Below are positions 1 through 8,315 of a stretch of DNA of 64,000 nucleotides, in pieces. Position 1 is the stretch's first letter; each line of letters begins with the position of its first letter. The position numbers and the translations under genes are program-made. This stretch comes from Rhodococcus maanshanensis NBRC 100610 (GTDB taxonomy: Bacteria > Actinomycetota > Actinomycetes > Mycobacteriales > Mycobacteriaceae): the NCBI RefSeq assembly GCF_001894865.1, contig NZ_BCXA01000021.1:1-64000 (forward strand), given 5' to 3'. The notes under the pieces are model-generated. The model did not search any database. It saw only the letters and a list, made by a program, of their open reading frames with translations, and was not told where the DNA came from.

Positions 1-748
1 CGTCGGGATCCTGCGCGAGTGCCGCCACAGCCCGGCCCACATAGGTCGGGCTCTCCGAGATGGCGAAATGCGGGATCCGCTCGGTGGCGTCGCGCCAATT
101 CGACTCGGTGACACCGAAGTTGTCCAGCATCATCTCCGACCGCAGCCAGCCAGGCGTGACCAGGACCGCGGTCGCACCGCGCGGGCCCAGCTCGTGGGCA
201 AGCGCGAACGCCATCCGGCTGACCGCGGCCTTGGCCAGGTCGTAGAAGAACGACACCCGATAGTTGGCGGCGTTGTACTCGTCGGTCCCGTCGGTCACCT
301 CGACGACCAGGCCACCGGGGGTCTCCAGGAGGAGCGGGATCGCGAAATGGCTGGTGATGGCGTGGGTGTCGACGCCGAGCCGCAGGTACCGCAGCCCCAC
401 GTCGAGGGACGACTCCCACACCGTCTTGTCCCACTCCATCTCGGTGGCTCCCCAGATGTCGTTGACCAGCACGTGCAGGGCGCCCTGCTCGGCCCGGATC
501 CGCTCGACCAGCGTGCCCACCTCCTCGGGCACCAGATGGTCGACCCGGACCGGGATCCCGCGACCGCCTGCCGCGTCCACGAGGGCCGCCGTCTCCTCGA
601 TCGTCTCCTGCCGGTTCATCTCCGACCGCTGCGACCCGCTGGTGCGGCCGGTGATGTAGACGGTGGCGCCCGCCGCACCGAGCGCGGCGGCGATCCCGCG
701 CCCCGCGCCCCTGGTCGCACCCGCGACCAGCGCGACCTTGCCGCGCAT
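1..748 (-). CDS. SDR-family oxidoreductase (3' end beyond the window)
   Basis: Short-chain dehydrogenase/reductase, probably a cytosolic NAD(P)-dependent alcohol/ketone oxidoreductase of unknown substrate. About 249 codons are visible. The N-terminal Rossmann glycine motif GATRGAGRG lies at residues 10-18, and the catalytic Tyr-x-x-x-Lys appears as YDLAK in the second half. The carboxy terminus lies beyond the left edge. The ATG at 748-746 shares one base with the stop codon of the upstream GPP34 gene (TGATG), so the two genes are translationally coupled. The family is clear from the motifs; the substrate is not. Confidence 0.88.
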   Translation of the reverse strand, partial: MRGKVALVAGATRGAGRGIAAALGAAGATVYITGRTSGSQRSEMNRQETIEETAALVDAAGGRGIPVRVDHLVPEEVGTLVERIRAEQGALHVLVNDIWGATEMEWDKTVWESSLDVGLRYLRLGVDTHAITSHFAIPLLLETPGGLVVEVTDGTDEYNAANYRVSFFYDLAKAAVSRMAFALAHELGPRGATAVLVTPGWLRSEMMLDNFGVTESNWRDATERIPHFAISESPTYVGRAVAALAQDPD

Positions 749-1425
749 CAGGAGGTTCCGCCCGCCGCGGTCGCGGGGATGATCACCGCGACCATGATCG
801 CGGCGTTCACGGCCTCGACCGTCCTGCGGACAGCGGCCCCCGCCCACTCACCGTCGGCGATCTCCTTGGCCCGCTTCTTGATTGCGCGACGGTCACCGTC
901 CGGGATGACCTTGGGCGCCGCATCGACGGCGGAGAGCAGCGAGATCAGTGCGGCGGTCCGCTCGGTCGGGGTGGCGCCGTCCATCAGGGCCGCGCCCAGC
1001 TCGTCGCGGACCGCACGCTCGTGGCTCTCGTCGACCGCGGGCCACACCGTGGTCGGGAAGATCCCGAGCAGACGCCCGTTCGACTCGCGGACCCAGCCCC
1101 TGTCGACGATCCGTTGGACGAGCGCCTCGCGGAGCCGCTGGTCGATCTTCTCGATGGCGCTCTCCGGCTTGAGCGGCTTCGAGTCCCGGATCCGGGCGAC
1201 CGCGCCCGCGAGGATCGGGTCCTCGGGCGGCGCGTCATCGCTCAGCACGAGCCTGCCCTTCTTCACCTCCTCACCCTCCCCGGCCGGGCGCACCACGCCA
1301 CCAAGCGCGAGTTCGAGGAGCACGGCCCCGGCCAACGCCCTCGGCAGCGCGGTGCTGCCGATCAACGGCTTGCCGGATTCGTCGTCGAGCAGGAGCAGGA
1401 GCAGATCTTCGGCGAGCAAGGTCAT
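748..1425 (-). CDS. GPP34 (GOLPH3/Vps74-like) domain protein
   Basis: 225-aa protein opening with the LLAEDLLLLLLDDESGK segment typical of the bacterial GPP34 family, related to eukaryotic Golgi phosphoprotein 3, which binds phosphoinositides and glycosyltransferases. The bacterial role is not established. The protein is mostly helical, with no signal peptide or membrane segment. It ends in an overlap (TGATG) with the downstream SDR gene and lies divergent to the acyl-CoA synthetase gene across 186 bp that hold both promoters. Family call is good; function is unknown. Confidence 0.82.
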   Translation of the reverse strand: MTLLAEDLLLLLLDDESGKPLIGSTALPRALAGAVLLELALGGVVRPAGEGEEVKKGRLVLSDDAPPEDPILAGAVARIRDSKPLKPESAIEKIDQRLREALVQRIVDRGWVRESNGRLLGIFPTTVWPAVDESHERAVRDELGAALMDGATPTERTAALISLLSAVDAAPKVIPDGDRRAIKKRAKEIADGEWAGAAVRRTVEAVNAAIMVAVIIPATAAGGTS

Positions 1426-1611
1426 GCGTCCACGGTACGTCGGCTCGACGGGGCAGGCGGTAGCTCGAGGCCCGAGCGCCGTTCACCGACGCTTCGCTGC
1501 CGCCCGGCGCAGGCGACGTCCGCGGCGGAGCCAATCGCACTGCCGCACCGACCCGGTCACCTACCCTGTAGTGCGCGTCACACCTGCGGAGCGTTGAGAG
1601 GACACGAGTCG

Positions 1612-3498
1612 ATGAGTTACGCCGAGGCCTACCGTGAGAGCGTCGAGCAGCCCGAACGCTTCTGGCTCGATGCCGCCGACGCGGTCGACTGGGATGTCGC
1701 CCCAACCCGCGCCCTCGATGCCGACGACGCCCCGATGTACCGCTGGTTTCCCGGTGCCACGCTGAACACCTGCTTCAACGCGCTCGACCGGCACGTCGCC
1801 GCCGGCCGCGGCGAGCAGGCGGCGCTGATCTACGACTCCGCGATGCTGGGCACCACCCGCACCTACAGCTACGCCGAGCTGCTCGACGAGGTATCGCGTT
1901 TCGCAGGCGCGCTGGCCGCGCAGGGCGTCACGGCGGGCGACCGGGTGATCGTGTACATGCCGATGATCCCGGAGGCCGCGATCGCGATGCTCGCCTGCGC
2001 CCGCATCGGTGCGATCCACTCCGTGGTGTTCGGCGGTTTCGCGGCCGCCGAGCTGGCCGCCCGCATCGACGATGCCGAGCCGAAGGCCCTGATCACCGCG
2101 TCCGGCGGACTCGAACCGGGCCGGACCATCGAGTACCTGCCGATCGTGGAGCGAGCGCTCGGGTTGACCGCGAACGCTCCCGGCACCGTGATCGTGAAGG
2201 ACCGCGAGCAGATCCCGGGCTCGGCGAGCGATGTCGCGGGCTGGCTGGACTGGGACGCCGCGGCCGCCGCCGCCGAGCCCGCAGGCTGCGTGTCGGTCGC
2301 CGCGACCGATCCGCTCTACATCCTGTACACCTCCGGTACCACCGGAAAGCCGAAGGGCGTGGTCCGCGACAACGGCGGCCACGCGGTGGCGCTGGCCTGG
2401 TCGATGCGCAACCTCTACGACATCGGCCCCGGCCAGGTGATGTGGACGGCCTCCGACGTCGGCTGGGTCGTCGGGCACTCGTACATCGTCTACGGCCCGC
2501 TCCTGGTCGGCGCGACGACGGTGCTCTACGAGGGCAAGCCGGTCGGGACCCCCGACGCCGGCGCGTTCTGGCGCGTGATCGGCGACCACGGCGTGCGCGC
2601 GCTGTTCACCGCGCCGACCGCGATCCGGGCGATCCGCAAGGTCGATCCCGACGCGAAAGAGATTGCGCAGTACGACATCTCCTCGCTCGAGACGCTGTTC
2701 GCGGCCGGTGAGCGGCTCGACCCCGACACCTACGAGTGGGCAACCGCGAAGCTCGGCATCCCCGTGATCGACCACTGGTGGCAGACCGAGACCGGCTGGG
2801 CCATCTGCGCGAACCTGCGCGGGCTCGAACCGATGCCCATCAAGGCCGGCTCCCCCACCGTGCCGGTGCCCGGCTATCACGTCGAGATCCTGGACGGGGA
2901 GGGCGCGCCGGTGCAGGCAGGCACCGAGGGCAACATCGTCATCGAACTGCCGATGCCGCCCGGCACGCTGGCCGGGCTGTGGCGCGACGAGGACCGGTAC
3001 GTCAAGTCCTACCTGGCGACCTTCCCCGGCTACTACCTGACCGGCGACTCCGGCTACATCGACGCCGACGGGTACGTGTACGTGCTCGGCCGCAGCGATG
3101 ACGTCATCAACGTTGCGGGGCACCGCCTCTCGACCGGGAGCATGGAGGCCGTCGTGGCCGGGCACGCCGCCGTCGCCGAGTGCGCGGTGATCGGGATCAA
3201 GGACGAACTCAAGGGACAGCGGCCGAGCGGATACGTCGTGCTCAAGGCGGGCGCCGACATCGACCCGGAGCAGCTCCGGGTGGAGCTGGTGGCCATGGTG
3301 CGCGACCAGATCGGCGCCGTCGCGACCTTCCGCGACGTCACCGTCGTGCAGGCGCTGCCCAAGACCCGATCCGGGAAGATCCTGCGCAAGACGATGCGAC
3401 AGATCGCCGACCACGACGAGTACACCGTCCCCTCAACCATCGAGGACCCCGCGGTGCTCGACGCGCTGGCCCGATTGCTGGGTGGACGGGACACCTAG
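1612..3498 (+). CDS. prpE: propionyl-CoA (acetyl-CoA-type) synthetase
   Basis: 628-aa acyl-CoA synthetase that activates a short-chain acid (propionate most likely) to its CoA thioester through an acyl-adenylate. The AMP-binding signature YTSGTTGKPKG is at residues 239-249 and the C-terminal KTRSGKILRK, which carries the catalytic and acetylation-sensitive lysine K589, is at 584-593. HWWQTETGW is the usual adenylate-binding stretch. Similarity along its whole length is closer to PrpE/ACSS3 than to Acs. I chose the ATG at 1612 because the family starts with a short SYAEAY-type N-terminus; the frame is open further upstream but that part is not protein-like. Its TAG stop interlocks with that of the convergent gene (CTAG at 3495-3498). 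Confidence 0.9.
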   Translation: MSYAEAYRESVEQPERFWLDAADAVDWDVAPTRALDADDAPMYRWFPGATLNTCFNALDRHVAAGRGEQAALIYDSAMLGTTRTYSYAELLDEVSRFAGALAAQGVTAGDRVIVYMPMIPEAAIAMLACARIGAIHSVVFGGFAAAELAARIDDAEPKALITASGGLEPGRTIEYLPIVERALGLTANAPGTVIVKDREQIPGSASDVAGWLDWDAAAAAAEPAGCVSVAATDPLYILYTSGTTGKPKGVVRDNGGHAVALAWSMRNLYDIGPGQVMWTASDVGWVVGHSYIVYGPLLVGATTVLYEGKPVGTPDAGAFWRVIGDHGVRALFTAPTAIRAIRKVDPDAKEIAQYDISSLETLFAAGERLDPDTYEWATAKLGIPVIDHWWQTETGWAICANLRGLEPMPIKAGSPTVPVPGYHVEILDGEGAPVQAGTEGNIVIELPMPPGTLAGLWRDEDRYVKSYLATFPGYYLTGDSGYIDADGYVYVLGRSDDVINVAGHRLSTGSMEAVVAGHAAVAECAVIGIKDELKGQRPSGYVVLKAGADIDPEQLRVELVAMVRDQIGAVATFRDVTVVQALPKTRSGKILRKTMRQIADHDEYTVPSTIEDPAVLDALARLLGGRDT

Positions 3499-4298
3499 GA
3501 CGGTCGGGGCACGCGGGGGAAGAAGAACCCGGTGCGCGCCTGATACTCGGCGTAGCCCGGGCGCCGCGACATCGATCTCTCGAGAAGCCTGGCACCGGTG
3601 GCATACACGAGGAAGTAGGTCATCAGAAGCGGCGACGCGATGGTGAGCGGCCCGGGCCAGACGCTCGCGGTCACCAGCCACAACCCCCACCACACGCACG
3701 CGTCACCGAAGTAGTTCGGATGACGGGTCCATGCCCACAGACCGGTGTCCATGACCCGGCCGCGGTTGGCGGGCTCGGCCTTGAAGCGCGCCAGTTGGCT
3801 GTCCCCGACGGCCTCGAAGGCGAATCCGACGAGCCACACCGCCACACCGAGCCCGAGGACCGCGCGCGCGGCGCCGCTGGTGGCGCCGAGCACCGCGGAC
3901 AGCTGCAGCGGCACCGACACGAACCACTGGGCGGCTCCCTGGGTGAGGAAGATCTTCCGAACCACCACCGCGGTGCGCGAACCCGCCGACCGGGCGAGCA
4001 GCTCCTCGTAGCGGGGGTCCTCGCCGCGTCCCCTCGACTTGGCGTGCATGTGCCAGCTCAGGCGCAGGCCCCACACCGCGACCAAGAGCGCCACCAGGAT
4101 CCGGCGCGTCACGTCTCCCCCGCCGATCGTCGCAGCCACCACCGCAACCAGGACGAAGCCCAGGCCCCAGGACACATCGACCACGTTGTAGCGGCCGATC
4201 CTGCGGCCGATCGCGAACGTGCCGGCCTGCAGCAGCGCCAGCACCACCAGGCCGGTGACGCTGACCGCGGCGAAACCAGCGAGCCCGGTGGCGTTCAC
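3495..4298 (-). CDS. DUF1295 family membrane protein (steroid 5-alpha-reductase-like)
   Basis: 267-aa integral membrane protein with about six hydrophobic segments, related to the isoprenylcysteine methyltransferase/5-alpha-reductase superfamily. The C-terminal half carries the family motifs TRHPNYFGD and RRPGYAEYQ with an ER/K-rich tail. It probably reduces or modifies a lipid substrate. The GTG start at 4298 overlaps the stop of the methyltransferase gene by GTGA. In M. tuberculosis the same order (Rv0446c-Rv0449c) surrounds ufaA1, which supports a shared fatty-acid modification pathway. The longer open frame upstream is antisense-like and not used. Confidence 0.88.
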   Translation of the reverse strand: MNATGLAGFAAVSVTGLVVLALLQAGTFAIGRRIGRYNVVDVSWGLGFVLVAVVAATIGGGDVTRRILVALLVAVWGLRLSWHMHAKSRGRGEDPRYEELLARSAGSRTAVVVRKIFLTQGAAQWFVSVPLQLSAVLGATSGAARAVLGLGVAVWLVGFAFEAVGDSQLARFKAEPANRGRVMDTGLWAWTRHPNYFGDACVWWGLWLVTASVWPGPLTIASPLLMTYFLVYATGARLLERSMSRRPGYAEYQARTGFFFPRVPRPS

Positions 4299-5566
4299 CG
4301 CGGACCGGTCCCGCGGTCGAGCACGATCTGCTGGACGTCGAGGTAGGCCGAACGGAACCCCGCCTCGGAGTATGCGAGATAGAACAGCCACATCCGCCGG
4401 AAGATCTCGTCGAATCCGAGCGCGGCGACCTCGGCGCCGCGCGCGGCGAACCGCTCCTTCCACAGCCTCAGCGTTTCCGCGTAGTGCAGACCCATCGACG
4501 TCAGCTCCCGCACCCGGAGTGTCGTGTGCCGCGAGGTGACGGCCTCGATCGCCTGCGTCGACGGCAGGCAACCGCCAGGAAAGATGTACTTGTGCACCCA
4601 GGTGTAGGTGTCCCGGGTGGCCAGCATCCGGTCGTGCGCCATCGTGATCGCCTGCAACGCCACCGTGCCGTCCGGTGCGAGCAGTCGGTCCAGCGTGGCG
4701 AAGTACGTCTCCCAGAACCGATGGCCCACCGCCTCGATCATCTCCACCGAGACGATCGCGTCGTACTCGCCCTCGACCGCGCGATAGTCGAGCAGATCGA
4801 TCCACACCGAGTCGGCGTGCCCGGCCTCGGCCACGCGACGGCGCGCCAGTGCCTGCTGCTGCGTCGACAACGTGACCGAGCGGACCGTGGCTCCCCGCCG
4901 CGCGGCGCGGATGCAGAGCTCCCCCCACCCGGTTCCGATCTCGAGCAGCCGGGTGCCCGGTCCGACGCCCGCGGCGTCGAGCAACCGATCGACCTTGCGG
5001 CGCTGTGCATTCGCGAGCTGGTCCCAGCCGATCTGTCCCCCGTCGAACAACGCGGCGGAGTAGGTCATCGTCTCGTCGAGGAAGAGCTCGAACAGTTCAT
5101 TGGACAGGTCGTAATGTCGGGAGACATTCGACCGCGCGTTCTGTTCGGTGCCGAGCTCGCCTGCGGGCTGCGCGGCGGCGAACAGCCTGCGGAGCCGCTG
5201 CAGCGGGCGCGGGACCAGCGTCTCCACGCCCGCGGCGAAGGCCGTCAGCACCGCGGCGAGGTCCGGCGCGGTCCAATCACCCGCCATGTAGGCCTCCCCG
5301 AACCCGATCAGCCCGCCGTCGGCGAGCCGCGCGGCGAACGCGTCCGGTCTCCGGATGATCATGCGCGGCAGAATGTCTCGGCGGTCACCCGCCCCGACGA
5401 TCGCGCCGTCCGGGTACTCGACGCGGATCTCGAGGCGACCTGCCGCGCGGCGGAACAGTCGATCGGCCCCTGCCGCGAGAAATCGCGCGCGCGGCCCCGC
5501 GGGTGTATCCGCGAGGCCCGGCCAGATCCGGTCGTCAATGTCGGTTCTCACCCTCTCCGCGGTCAC
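4295..5566 (-). CDS. ufaA1: SAM-dependent cyclopropane-fatty-acid-type methyltransferase (UfaA1-like)
   Basis: 423-aa methyltransferase of the CFA synthase family, expected to transfer a methyl(ene) group from S-adenosylmethionine to the double bond of an unsaturated phospholipid acyl chain. The SAM motif LEIGTGWGE is at residues 208-216. The family stretches HYDLSNELFELFLDETMTYS (151-170) and VSVEMIEAVGH are present, together with the substrate-side HKYIFPGG. A poorly conserved 120-residue N-terminal domain precedes the catalytic fold, as usual. The GTG start at 5566 overlaps the stop of the DUF1365 gene by GTGA. The cell location is the inner face of the membrane. Confidence 0.92.
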   Translation of the reverse strand: MTAERVRTDIDDRIWPGLADTPAGPRARFLAAGADRLFRRAAGRLEIRVEYPDGAIVGAGDRRDILPRMIIRRPDAFAARLADGGLIGFGEAYMAGDWTAPDLAAVLTAFAAGVETLVPRPLQRLRRLFAAAQPAGELGTEQNARSNVSRHYDLSNELFELFLDETMTYSAALFDGGQIGWDQLANAQRRKVDRLLDAAGVGPGTRLLEIGTGWGELCIRAARRGATVRSVTLSTQQQALARRRVAEAGHADSVWIDLLDYRAVEGEYDAIVSVEMIEAVGHRFWETYFATLDRLLAPDGTVALQAITMAHDRMLATRDTYTWVHKYIFPGGCLPSTQAIEAVTSRHTTLRVRELTSMGLHYAETLRLWKERFAARGAEVAALGFDEIFRRMWLFYLAYSEAGFRSAYLDVQQIVLDRGTGPR

Positions 5567-6297
5567 GGTGCCCTCTCCTTCTCCTCGGTGGCGGGCCGGG
5601 GCGCGATGGGTACCCCGCGCGCCCACAACCTGATGCCCTGCACTCTGATTCGCGCCGCGACCACCAGCGGGGCCAGCGGCGCCGCCAGGAGTGCGCACAC
5701 CACGTTCGCGGTGGTCGCGGGCCGTCGGCGGCCGCGCATCGTCGCGGCGAACGGCGCCCGCCCGTACCGGTGCAGCACGACACGGACGTCCAGGACGTCG
5801 GCGGGTTCCGTCAGCCGCATCGAATAGACGCCGTCGACCTCGTTGAACGGCGAGACGTAGAACCGCTTGTCGGTCTCGGCGCGACCGTTCCGATCGGTGC
5901 GGACGAGGTAGCAATGCCTGCCCCCGTAGGTGTTGTGCACCTCGGCGAGCACGCAGCGCAGGTCACCGTCGGTGTCGTGACACCAGAACAGGCTCAACGG
6001 GTTGAACACGTAGCCCACGACCCGCGCGTTCATCAGCGCCGTGATCTGCCCACCCCGCAGGTCGATGTCGTGCGCGGCCAGCACGGCATCGACGCGGCCC
6101 CTGAGGGTTCGGCCCGCGCCTGCCTCGAGATGGTCCTCCGCCCGGAATCCGGCGAACGGCCGGAGCCACCACGGCAGGCGGGGCAGCGCGTCGAGGTCGA
6201 CGAACCAGCTGTAGCTGCGGTAGCGGAAGGCGTTGTGGACGGGTTCGGTTCGGACGTGCCGGATCCTTGTCCGGTAAAGGGCGGCGGACCCGTTCAC
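5563..6297 (-). CDS. DUF1365 family protein
   Basis: 244-aa protein of the DUF1365 family, which almost always lies between a CFA-type methyltransferase and an FAD amine-oxidase-like gene. Family-typical stretches are RHVRTEPVHNAFRYRSYSWF at the N-terminus, YVFNPLSLFWC in the middle and KRFYVSPFNEVDG in the second half. There is no catalytic assignment; a role in lipid modification is inferred from context only. Both ends overlap the neighbours by GTGA, so the four genes from 7622 to 3495 are one coupled operon. Confidence 0.88.
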   Translation of the reverse strand: MNGSAALYRTRIRHVRTEPVHNAFRYRSYSWFVDLDALPRLPWWLRPFAGFRAEDHLEAGAGRTLRGRVDAVLAAHDIDLRGGQITALMNARVVGYVFNPLSLFWCHDTDGDLRCVLAEVHNTYGGRHCYLVRTDRNGRAETDKRFYVSPFNEVDGVYSMRLTEPADVLDVRVVLHRYGRAPFAATMRGRRRPATTANVVCALLAAPLAPLVVAARIRVQGIRLWARGVPIAPRPATEEKERAP

Positions 6298-7622
6298 CGC
6301 GCTGCCTGCCGAACCGTTGCGGCCGCGTCCGTATCCCACACTCCGCCGAGCCGTTCGGCTGCGCGCACACCGGAGATCGCCCCGTCCTCGTGGAACCCCC
6401 AACCGTGATAGGCGCCTGCGAACGCGACAGTCTCCGAGCCGAGGTCCGCCAAACGGGACTGCGCTGCGACGGACTCCGGTGTGTAGATCGGATGCTCGTA
6501 GGTCATCTCCGCGATCACCGACCCCGGGTCCACCAGGTGCGATCCGCCCAGCGTCACGAGGAATCGGCGGTCGGTGACCGAGTCGATGCGCATCAAACGG
6601 GTCAGGTCGTAGGTGACGATGACGCCGTGCGGGCCGACGCCACGCTCGGGGATCAGGTAGTTCCAGGAGGCCCGTGCCCGCCGTGCCCGCGGCAGCACGG
6701 ACTGATCGGTGTGCAGCTGAGCGTGATTGGTCGAGTAGGGCATCGCGCCAAGTACGGACCGCTCGAGTGCGGAGGCGCGGCCCCCGAGCATCGCCAGTGC
6801 CTGATGCGGGTGCACGGCGACGACGACGGCGTCGAAGTAGCGCACCTCGCCGGTCGAGTCGATCACGCACACCCCGTCGCGGCGATCGATCCGTGTCACC
6901 GCCGTGCCGGTGAGCACCTCGTCGATCCGCGATGTGATCTTCTCGACGTAGGTCGACGATCCACCGGTGACGGTCCGCCATGGCACCGAACCGTAGACGG
7001 TCAGCATGCCGTGGTGGTCGAGGAAGGTGAACAGATACCGCGCCGGGTAGCTGCCGGCCAGCGCGGGGTCGCAGGACCACACCGCCGCCACCAGCGGCGT
7101 CATGAAATGGTCGAGGAAGTACCGGCTGAAGCGGTGCCGGGCGAGGAAGTCGGCGAGTGTCTCGTCCGAGTCGGGGCCGTCGACAGGCCCGCCGAGGACG
7201 CGGCGGGCGGACCGGTGGAACCTCGTGACCTCCGCCAGCATGCGCCAGTGCCGCGTACGCCGCAGGGCGCCCGCGGTCGGGAACAGCCCACCCAGGCCCA
7301 GTGCGCCTGCATATTCGAGGCCGTTGACGTCCGACCGGATCGACATCGACATGTCCGATTCCTGGGTCGCGACGCCGAGCTCGGCGAACAGTCGGCACAG
7401 CGTGGGATACGTCCGGTCGTTGTGCACGATGAACCCGGTGTCCAGTGACACCGACTGCCCCGTGTCGAGGTGCACCGTGTGGGTGTGCGCGTGCCCGCCG
7501 AGCCGGTCGTCGGCCTCGTACAGGGTGACGCGATCCCGACGGGACAGGACGTGCGCGGCGGTCAGGCCGGCGACGCCGCCACCGATCACGGCGACGTTCC
7601 GGTCCGCGGAGAGGCTGTCCAT
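6294..7622 (-). CDS. FAD-dependent amine-oxidase-like oxidoreductase
   Basis: About 442-aa flavoprotein of the phytoene-desaturase/amine-oxidase superfamily, homologous to the Rv0449c type. The dinucleotide-binding motif VIGGGVAGLTAA lies at residues 12-23, followed by YEADDRLGGH. It probably oxidises a fatty acyl chain or related lipid in the same pathway as the three downstream genes. The ATG at 7622 puts the flavin motif about 12 residues from the N-terminus, as in homologues; a GTG at 7700 is possible but would leave an odd 26-residue leader and almost no space to the divergent lipocalin gene. First gene of the four-gene operon. Confidence 0.87.
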   Translation of the reverse strand: MDSLSADRNVAVIGGGVAGLTAAHVLSRRDRVTLYEADDRLGGHAHTHTVHLDTGQSVSLDTGFIVHNDRTYPTLCRLFAELGVATQESDMSMSIRSDVNGLEYAGALGLGGLFPTAGALRRTRHWRMLAEVTRFHRSARRVLGGPVDGPDSDETLADFLARHRFSRYFLDHFMTPLVAAVWSCDPALAGSYPARYLFTFLDHHGMLTVYGSVPWRTVTGGSSTYVEKITSRIDEVLTGTAVTRIDRRDGVCVIDSTGEVRYFDAVVVAVHPHQALAMLGGRASALERSVLGAMPYSTNHAQLHTDQSVLPRARRARASWNYLIPERGVGPHGVIVTYDLTRLMRIDSVTDRRFLVTLGGSHLVDPGSVIAEMTYEHPIYTPESVAAQSRLADLGSETVAFAGAYHGWGFHEDGAISGVRAAERLGGVWDTDAAATVRQAAR

Positions 7623-7705
7623 AGGAGTGCTTCGGAGCAGGGCCGGGTTCGGATGGGAGGTGACTCGGACCAATCCGGAGGACCGTCCGCTACGAACCAC
7701 CTCAC

Positions 7706-8299
7706 ATGACGAGGAAATCGCTCATCCGCACGGCCGGCGGCCTGTTGGCAACCGGCGCGGTGGTGCTCCTCGCGGCGCCCGCCGCCGCCGCACCACTGGC
7801 CCCGGTCCCGTCGCTCGACGTGCAGCGCTACCTGGGTACGTGGCATCAGCTCGCCGCGGTGCCGCAGCCGTTCAGCCTGAACTGTGCACGCGACACCGAG
7901 GCCACGTACACGCCGCTCGACGCGCAGAACGTGCGCGTCGAGAACAGCTGCACCACATGGGCGGGCGGCGACAACCGCATCGTCGGCAACGCCAGGGTGA
8001 ACGACCCAGCCACCATGGCGCAGCTGCATGTGAGCTTCCCCGGGGTGTCCACCCAGGACTCGCCGGACGGACCGACGAACTACATCGTGAGCCATATCGC
8101 CGACGACTATTCGTGGGCGTTGGTCGGGGACCCGGGCCGGTTCTCCGGATTCGTCCTGTCGCGGTCGGCTTCCGCCTCCGAGGAACGCTGGCGCGAGATC
8201 CGCACGGTCGTCGAATCCCGCGGGTACAACTCGTGTCTGCTGCTCACCTCGCCTGCGACCGGAGGGCGCGAGGACATCCGTCCGCTGTGCACGGTGTGA
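7706..8299 (+). CDS. secreted lipocalin-family protein (Blc-like)
   Basis: 197-aa exported lipocalin. A Sec signal peptide occupies about residues 1-29 (RK-rich start, hydrophobic core, AAAA end). The lipocalin entry motif YLGTWHQLA follows at about 42-50, and DYSWALVGDPGR is the late-strand motif of bacterial Blc-type lipocalins. Four mature-region cysteines could form two disulfides. It probably binds or carries fatty acids or lysolipids at the cell surface. It is transcribed divergently from the lipid operon across 83 bp, which suggests common control. No strong ribosome-binding site is seen in front of the ATG. Confidence 0.88.
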   Translation: MTRKSLIRTAGGLLATGAVVLLAAPAAAAPLAPVPSLDVQRYLGTWHQLAAVPQPFSLNCARDTEATYTPLDAQNVRVENSCTTWAGGDNRIVGNARVNDPATMAQLHVSFPGVSTQDSPDGPTNYIVSHIADDYSWALVGDPGRFSGFVLSRSASASEERWREIRTVVESRGYNSCLLLTSPATGGREDIRPLCTV

Positions 8300-8315
8300 C
8301 CGGCGCCGGGCTGGC

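Noticed and set aside
68-1597. Long plus-strand open frame opposite the SDR and GPP34 genes
   Set aside because: High-GC antisense shadow: Arg/Pro/Ala-rich translation without motifs, while the minus strand shows clear SDR and GPP34 signatures.
1561-3414. 617-codon minus-strand open frame opposite prpE
   Set aside because: Low-complexity His/Gly/Asp-rich product mirrored from the synthetase; no start signal or homology.
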